Of a DNA stretch of 29,776 nucleotides, positions 25,900-29,776 are shown in pieces; position 1 is the stretch's first letter, and every line of letters begins with the position of its first letter. The stretch spans positions 1 to 29,776 of the forward strand of contig CAZCAC010000106.1 in assembly GCA_964496575.1 (NCBI GenBank), given 5' to 3'. The DNA is from CAZCAC01 sp964496575. GTDB taxonomy: Bacteria > Planctomycetota > UBA1135 > GCA-002686595. The notes below the pieces were generated by a model, which saw only the letters and a list, made by a program, of their open reading frames with translations, was not told the DNA's origin and made no database searches. A program made the translations under genes and the position numbers.

Positions 25900-25967
25900 A
25901 GGGCTGCATGCTAACGAGAGCGGGTGGGCACGCCGGGCCAGCGAGCCCCATCGCAGCAGAGTGCTCC

Positions 25968-28964
25968 CTAACGCTTCGCCCCGTTCAACGCGCGCCGTTC
26001 GTGCAGCGGCCTCGTGTCCCACAACCGGATCGTCTTGTCGCCCGAGGCGGAGGCCAGCAATGTCCCGTCAGGACTGAACGCGATATCCTTCACGTACTGC
26101 TTGTGGCCACGGAGCACGAGCAGCTGCTCGAAGGTCCTTGCGTCCCAGATACGCACCGAAGCGTCGCGCCCACCGGTGGCGATACGCGTGCCGTCCGGAC
26201 TGAAGGCGGCGCAGTAGACCTGGCCGATGTGCCCTTCGAGAAGGCCGGTCGGGCTGTCGGCGACCAGGCCTTCCACAGCATCGAAGACCTCCGTACCGGG
26301 GCGTTCCGGCCACCAGTCGACCAGGGGTCTGATGGTCTCGAACAGCTCGACCACTCCGCTCTCCCGACACACCGCCACCCACTCGCCGTCGTGGCTGACG
26401 GCGAGTGCCGGGCTGGTCAGTCGGACCGTGCTACGCCGGTCCAGGGTCTCGAGCCACCGATCTCTCAGGTCGGCCTGCGACGACACGGGTAGCGAGCCAC
26501 CGGTGGGAAGGTCCCAGTGCGTCATCACGGAAGACGAAGCCGCGACCAGCCGACGATCATCCTCCGAGAAGGCGAGCAGCGGTGCAATCGAATCCCAACC
26601 CCCGGGCCCCGGTGCCGCATGGCGCGAACGTAGCCGCGCCCCCTCGACGTCCCAGAGGAGTACCTCAGCCTCCTTGTATCCCACCGACGCCAGGAGCGAC
26701 CCGTCCGTGGAAAACGCCAGGTAGTACACGTAGGAGTCATGACCTGTGAGTACGTGCGAGTCCTCGAGGGGGAAGCGCTGAACGCGCGGTCCTACGACCA
26801 GCACGTGCTCGTCATCGGGGGCGACCGAAACGAGCTGGTCGCTTCCCTGATTGGCCTCCAGGGCACGATCCGAATCTCGCGTTTCGGGAACCACGTCCAG
26901 GGTCACAACGGACGACTTGCCGATCATCTTGGCGTTGCGGATCCGCAACGTGCCATCCATGGAGGTCGTGACCAACCGCGAGCCACTCCTGTTCCAGGCC
27001 ATGCCCTCCACGGCGTCGCGATGCTCCTCTAGACGCGCATGGATCTCCAGGGTCCGGCCGTCGAGCAGATAGACGTCGCTGAAGGCGAACATCACGGCCA
27101 GCGTCCGATCGTCCGGTGAGAAGGCGAGGCCTGCGCCGGTGTCATCGATCGCCTGACGGGCGACCACGTCCCCGCTGGCCGAATCCAGGAGCCAGACGTT
27201 TCTCCTGTCGGGTTCCTGCGAGCGTGCGTACCCCACGAGCGCGATACGATCGCCGGAGTGGTTGAACACGGCGTCCGAGAGGTTGCCGAGGGGATTGCCC
27301 GCGCGGGTCACCAGGCCTCCGTTGCCAAGGGCCCGGGAGCGCGCGCCGTCCCAGAGGAAGACCTCTGCGGGGTCCTCGCGCGACCCCAAGGCCCACAAGA
27401 GCTGTTGTCCGGGCTCATCCCAGGCCAGGACATAGGCTAGGCGCTTGTCCGGACTCGAGCCGAGAAGCTGCTCCTCGCCTCCGGTGATGCTGCTGACGAC
27501 GATGCCGCGGTGGTCGGGTGCCAACGCGACTTTCTGCGTCGGCCCGTGAAGAACAACGGCGTGTTCGCTCACCCTCGGCACGTCGAGCGTCCGTGTGTCG
27601 AGTAGCCGCCCGTCGGACAGGTCCCAGGTTCCGAGCTCCTTGTTCAGCATCACTGCGAACATGCGGCGCCCGGTCGAATCGAATACAGGGGGCGTAATGA
27701 TCGGCGAGGGTAAGCTCCACTCGTCGAGCTGCCCTTCGAGCCGCGCGCGCAGGTGGTCGTACTCCCAGCCCCGCAGCTCGAGCGGCAGCTTGTCGAGGTG
27801 GAGGGATGCGACGACGTGGTCGCCCTGCTCGAGCGCGCTCGCGGCGGCGGCGAGTCCGGAGACGTAGCTGGACCGTTCCAGCTCGGCCGCACGCGCGGTG
27901 GCCTCCAGTGCGAAGCCTGCGGCGACGATCGCCCCCGTCACCGCGACAAGGAGCGTCGCCGCGACGCCACCTACCAGGGCCTTGTTGCGCCGCGTGAACT
28001 TCTTCAACTGGTAGATCGTCGACGGAGAACGCGCCTCGATCGGCTGATCCGCGAGGTGGCGCCGGATGTCGGCCGCCATGTCGGCCGCGGACGGGTAGCG
28101 CCGCTCCTTCTCCTTCTCGAGCGCCTTGGCGACGATCGTCTCGACGTCGCCGCGCAACGCGCGTTCCAGCGTTCCGAGGGCCGAAGGCTCGTCCTCCCGG
28201 ACGACGCGCACTGCTTCGTGCAGGAGCTTATCCTGTGTGCGCAGTGGCAGGTGCCCCGCGAGCAGCTCGTACGCCAGGACACCCACGGCGTACACGTCGC
28301 TGCGGCCGTCGATCGTCTCCGGCTCACCCGAGGCCTGCTCTGGGCTCATGTACGAGATCGTCCCGACGAGCTGGCCTTCGCTCGTCTGCAGCGTGGCGGC
28401 CGTCAGGTCCGAGTCCGTCGCGCGCGCGATCCCGAAATCCAGGATTCGGAGGCGCCCCTGCGAGGTGTCGCGGGTGTCGACCCGACCGTCTCGCCCAGAG
28501 CTCTCCTGGGTCGTCACCAGGATGTTCGCCGGCTTGAGGTCGCGATGGACCACGCCCTTGGCATGCGCGTACTCGAGCACGTCACACAGCTGCGCGATCA
28601 GCCCGAGGCGAGCGCGGACGCCGAGCGCGTTCGCCCCGGCGTAGTCGGTGAGCGGCAGGCCATCGACGAGCTCCATCGCGAAGAAGGGCTGCGAGCCGCT
28701 GCCGAGGTCGTACGTCGACGCCTCGATGATCTGGGCGATGCCCGGATGCCGGAGGAGGCCGAGCAGCTGGGCCTCGCGGCGAAAGCGACGCAAGGACTCG
28801 GGCGTCGCGTGCATCGGGTGCAGGAGCTTGATTGCGACCCTGCGACGCGGCGACTCCTGCTCGGCTTCGTAGACGACCCCCATGCCGCCCTGGCCAATCT
28901 GGCCCAGGATGGTGTAGGCGCCGATCTTCTCGGGCAGCCAGCTCGCGGGCGCCTCTTCCTGCAC
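25968..28964 (-). CDS. Membrane Ser/Thr protein kinase with C-terminal WD40 repeats
   Basis: A 998-residue PknB-like protein. Kinase domain about 15-300: glycine loop GQIGQGGMGVVYEAE (21-35), K46, E64, HRDLKPAN (140-147), DFG at 176-178 and SPEQASG; all catalytic residues are present. A single membrane helix follows (about 329-353), then WD40/beta-propeller repeats to the end, clearest in the last ones (GHIGQVYCAAFSPDGTRIAT; GHKQYVKDIAFSPDGTLLAS; TIRLWD). The kinase is cytoplasmic and the propeller outside, if topology is standard. The start is GTG at 28964, weak and without clear ribosome site; the frame stays open upstream for at least 16 codons and family members usually have a longer N-terminus, so the 5' end may have been lost at a junction near 28985. 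Downstream is a truncated sigma factor gene. Confidence 0.87.
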   Translation of the reverse strand: MQEEAPASWLPEKIGAYTILGQIGQGGMGVVYEAEQESPRRRVAIKLLHPMHATPESLRRFRREAQLLGLLRHPGIAQIIEASTYDLGSGSQPFFAMELVDGLPLTDYAGANALGVRARLGLIAQLCDVLEYAHAKGVVHRDLKPANILVTTQESSGRDGRVDTRDTSQGRLRILDFGIARATDSDLTAATLQTSEGQLVGTISYMSPEQASGEPETIDGRSDVYAVGVLAYELLAGHLPLRTQDKLLHEAVRVVREDEPSALGTLERALRGDVETIVAKALEKEKERRYPSAADMAADIRRHLADQPIEARSPSTIYQLKKFTRRNKALVGGVAATLLVAVTGAIVAAGFALEATARAAELERSSYVSGLAAAASALEQGDHVVASLHLDKLPLELRGWEYDHLRARLEGQLDEWSLPSPIITPPVFDSTGRRMFAVMLNKELGTWDLSDGRLLDTRTLDVPRVSEHAVVLHGPTQKVALAPDHRGIVVSSITGGEEQLLGSSPDKRLAYVLAWDEPGQQLLWALGSREDPAEVFLWDGARSRALGNGGLVTRAGNPLGNLSDAVFNHSGDRIALVGYARSQEPDRRNVWLLDSASGDVVARQAIDDTGAGLAFSPDDRTLAVMFAFSDVYLLDGRTLEIHARLEEHRDAVEGMAWNRSGSRLVTTSMDGTLRIRNAKMIGKSSVVTLDVVPETRDSDRALEANQGSDQLVSVAPDDEHVLVVGPRVQRFPLEDSHVLTGHDSYVYYLAFSTDGSLLASVGYKEAEVLLWDVEGARLRSRHAAPGPGGWDSIAPLLAFSEDDRRLVAASSSVMTHWDLPTGGSLPVSSQADLRDRWLETLDRRSTVRLTSPALAVSHDGEWVAVCRESGVVELFETIRPLVDWWPERPGTEVFDAVEGLVADSPTGLLEGHIGQVYCAAFSPDGTRIATGGRDASVRIWDARTFEQLLVLRGHKQYVKDIAFSPDGTLLASASGDKTIRLWDTRPLHERRALNGAKR

Positions 28965-28984
28965 GCCCGCGAGCTCGCGGTGCA

Positions 28985-29632
28985 GGCTCGGTTGTGCGTT
29001 GCGACGTGACCGTCAAGGCCGACGCCGACGACGCGAACCTGGCCAGCGTCCAGTTCGTGATCGACGGGGTTGCCCAGCCGGTCATCACGGCGGCTCCCTT
29101 CGAGACGACCTTCGACTCGCGCGAGCGGCTGGACGGTGAGATGCCGATCACGCTCATCGCGACCGACCTGGCCGGCAACATCTCGACCTGCACGATCCAC
29201 GTGACGGTCGACAACCTGAAGGTGCGGATGTACCCGCGCCGGCTGAAGCTGCGCTCGCGCTGGTGCTCCAGCTCGGTGAGGGCGATGATCTCGGGTCAGA
29301 GCGCCAACCTGCTCGCCGGACTCGACCCGGCGGACATCACGCTCTGCGTCCCCGGTGGCTCGCCGATCCCCGCCACGCTGATCTACGGCTTCCACGAGGG
29401 CTGGCGCTGTAACGACGAGCACCAGGGCTGGCACCGTGGCCACCGTCGCTGGCACCGCCACGGGCACCACGGCTCCGAGTCGCGTGTGCGCGTCAAGTTC
29501 GACCGCAAGCTCCTCATCGGCGTGCTGCGTGCGGCGTGCATCACCAACGGCAAGGTGGAGCTCACCATCAAGGCCACGGTCGACGGTGAGACGTTCGTGA
29601 TCGGGACCCACAAGATTCGGGTGAGGAACTGA
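28985..29632 (+). pseudogene. 5'-truncated secreted Ig-like protein with His-rich segment
   Basis: The frame from about 28985 lacks a start of its own and begins inside a bacterial Ig-like (Big_9-like) domain: CDVTVKADADDANLASVQF, then FETTFDSRERLDGEMPI and ATDLAGNIS. A second beta-rich part follows (KLRSR ... ISGQSANLLAGLDPADITLCV) and, around codons 145-165 of the fragment, a histidine-rich loop (HQGWHRGHRRWHRHGHHG) that could bind metal. It ends with IKATVDGETFVIGTHKIRV. The upstream codons are antisense to the kinase gene, so the true N-terminal part is missing. It is probably the C-terminal end of a longer surface or secreted protein. Confidence 0.65.
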
Positions 29633-29635
29633 GCC

Positions 29636-29764
29636 ATGAGGTTGCGGACGATCTGTTTGGCGATTCCGGTGGCGTACCTGGTCGGTGTTTCCGGCTGGCG
29701 CTTCCTGGAGAGCCTGGAGTTTGATCTTCCCCCGATTTGGTGGACACCCAGATTGGAGCTATGA
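29636..29764 (+). pseudogene. Start of a small secreted or membrane protein interrupted by an IS end
   Basis: ATG at 29636, four bases after the preceding stop, opens a frame with a signal-peptide-like N-terminus (MRLRTICLAIPVAYLVGVSG) and a continuation WRFLESLEF. From about 29722 the sequence turns into what looks like an insertion sequence end, so the last residues (DLPPIWWTPRLEL) are element DNA. The native gene is therefore cut after about 29 codons. Function unknown. Confidence 0.5.
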
Positions 29765-29776
29765 TGCTCCAGAAGG
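29722..29776 (+). mobile_element. Probable left end of an IS3-family element (runs off window)
   Basis: The sequence TGATCTTCCCCCGATTTGG followed by TGGACACC has the form of the terminal inverted repeat of many IS3-family elements (TGA..TCCCCC..TGGTGGACAC), and is followed by a small GGAGC/GCTCC hairpin and an ATG-rich region where orfA would start. The transposase and the other end are outside the window, so this rests on pattern recognition only. Confidence 0.55.

Overview
The window is GC-rich chromosomal DNA of a bacterium that is probably a free-living, quinone-respiring member of a Planctomycetota / Krumholzibacteriota / Eisenbacteria-like lineage. That placement is inference from gene content: PknB-type kinase with WD40 repeats, planctomycete-style ECF sigma fragment, Gfo/Idh plus PmoA-like (DUF6807) sugar operon, and several CCG-domain iron-sulfur oxidoreductases. 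No rRNA or intact tRNA is present, so the lineage cannot be fixed from this window.

Layout. Bases 1-660 hold the start of an IS66-family element (tnpA, then tnpB running off the edge), followed by a CGGAG-rich low-complexity repeat. From 988 to 9638 on the minus strand are two membrane/Fe-S redox modules of the DsrM-DsrK type. Module 1 (2589-3512 plus 988-2589) stands alone. Module 2 (8309-9019 plus 6895-8307) is overlapped by a CheY-like response regulator and followed by a histidine kinase with a cysteine-rich segment; an Rrf2-type regulator with three cysteines lies upstream. A B3/4-like gene (3916-4590, plus) sits between the modules. After a gene-free stretch (about 9690-10590) comes a CHASE-PAS-PAS-SpoIIE phosphatase gene split by a 205-bp inverted-repeat-bounded insertion. 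Bases 13745-18792 form a clear operon: ETF:quinone oxidoreductase (EMR/EtfD type), etfB, etfA and an acyl-CoA dehydrogenase, together an acyl-CoA-to-quinone electron pathway. It converges through a 50-bp-arm hairpin on a POT/MFS transporter (minus). An AraC-type regulator is divergent from a Gfo/Idh - DUF6807 - Gfo/Idh operon (21743-25266).

The right end (25267-29776) looks like a scrap yard: a 44-nt tRNA-Pro-like 3' fragment, a truncated ECF sigma factor ending in a solitary arm of the hairpin family, a Ser/Thr kinase-WD40 protein that abuts head to head a 5'-truncated Ig-like protein, and a short secreted ORF interrupted by what looks like the left end of an IS3-family element.

The strongest unusual signals are (i) the 205-bp insertion whose removal exactly restores a four-domain phosphatase reading frame, (ii) a family of long palindromic repeats with related ends at three loci, one of which truncates the sigma factor, and (iii) the Rrf2 / membrane subunit / Fe-S subunit / CheY / Cys-rich kinase cluster, which suggests redox signalling tied directly to a quinone-linked Fe-S enzyme.
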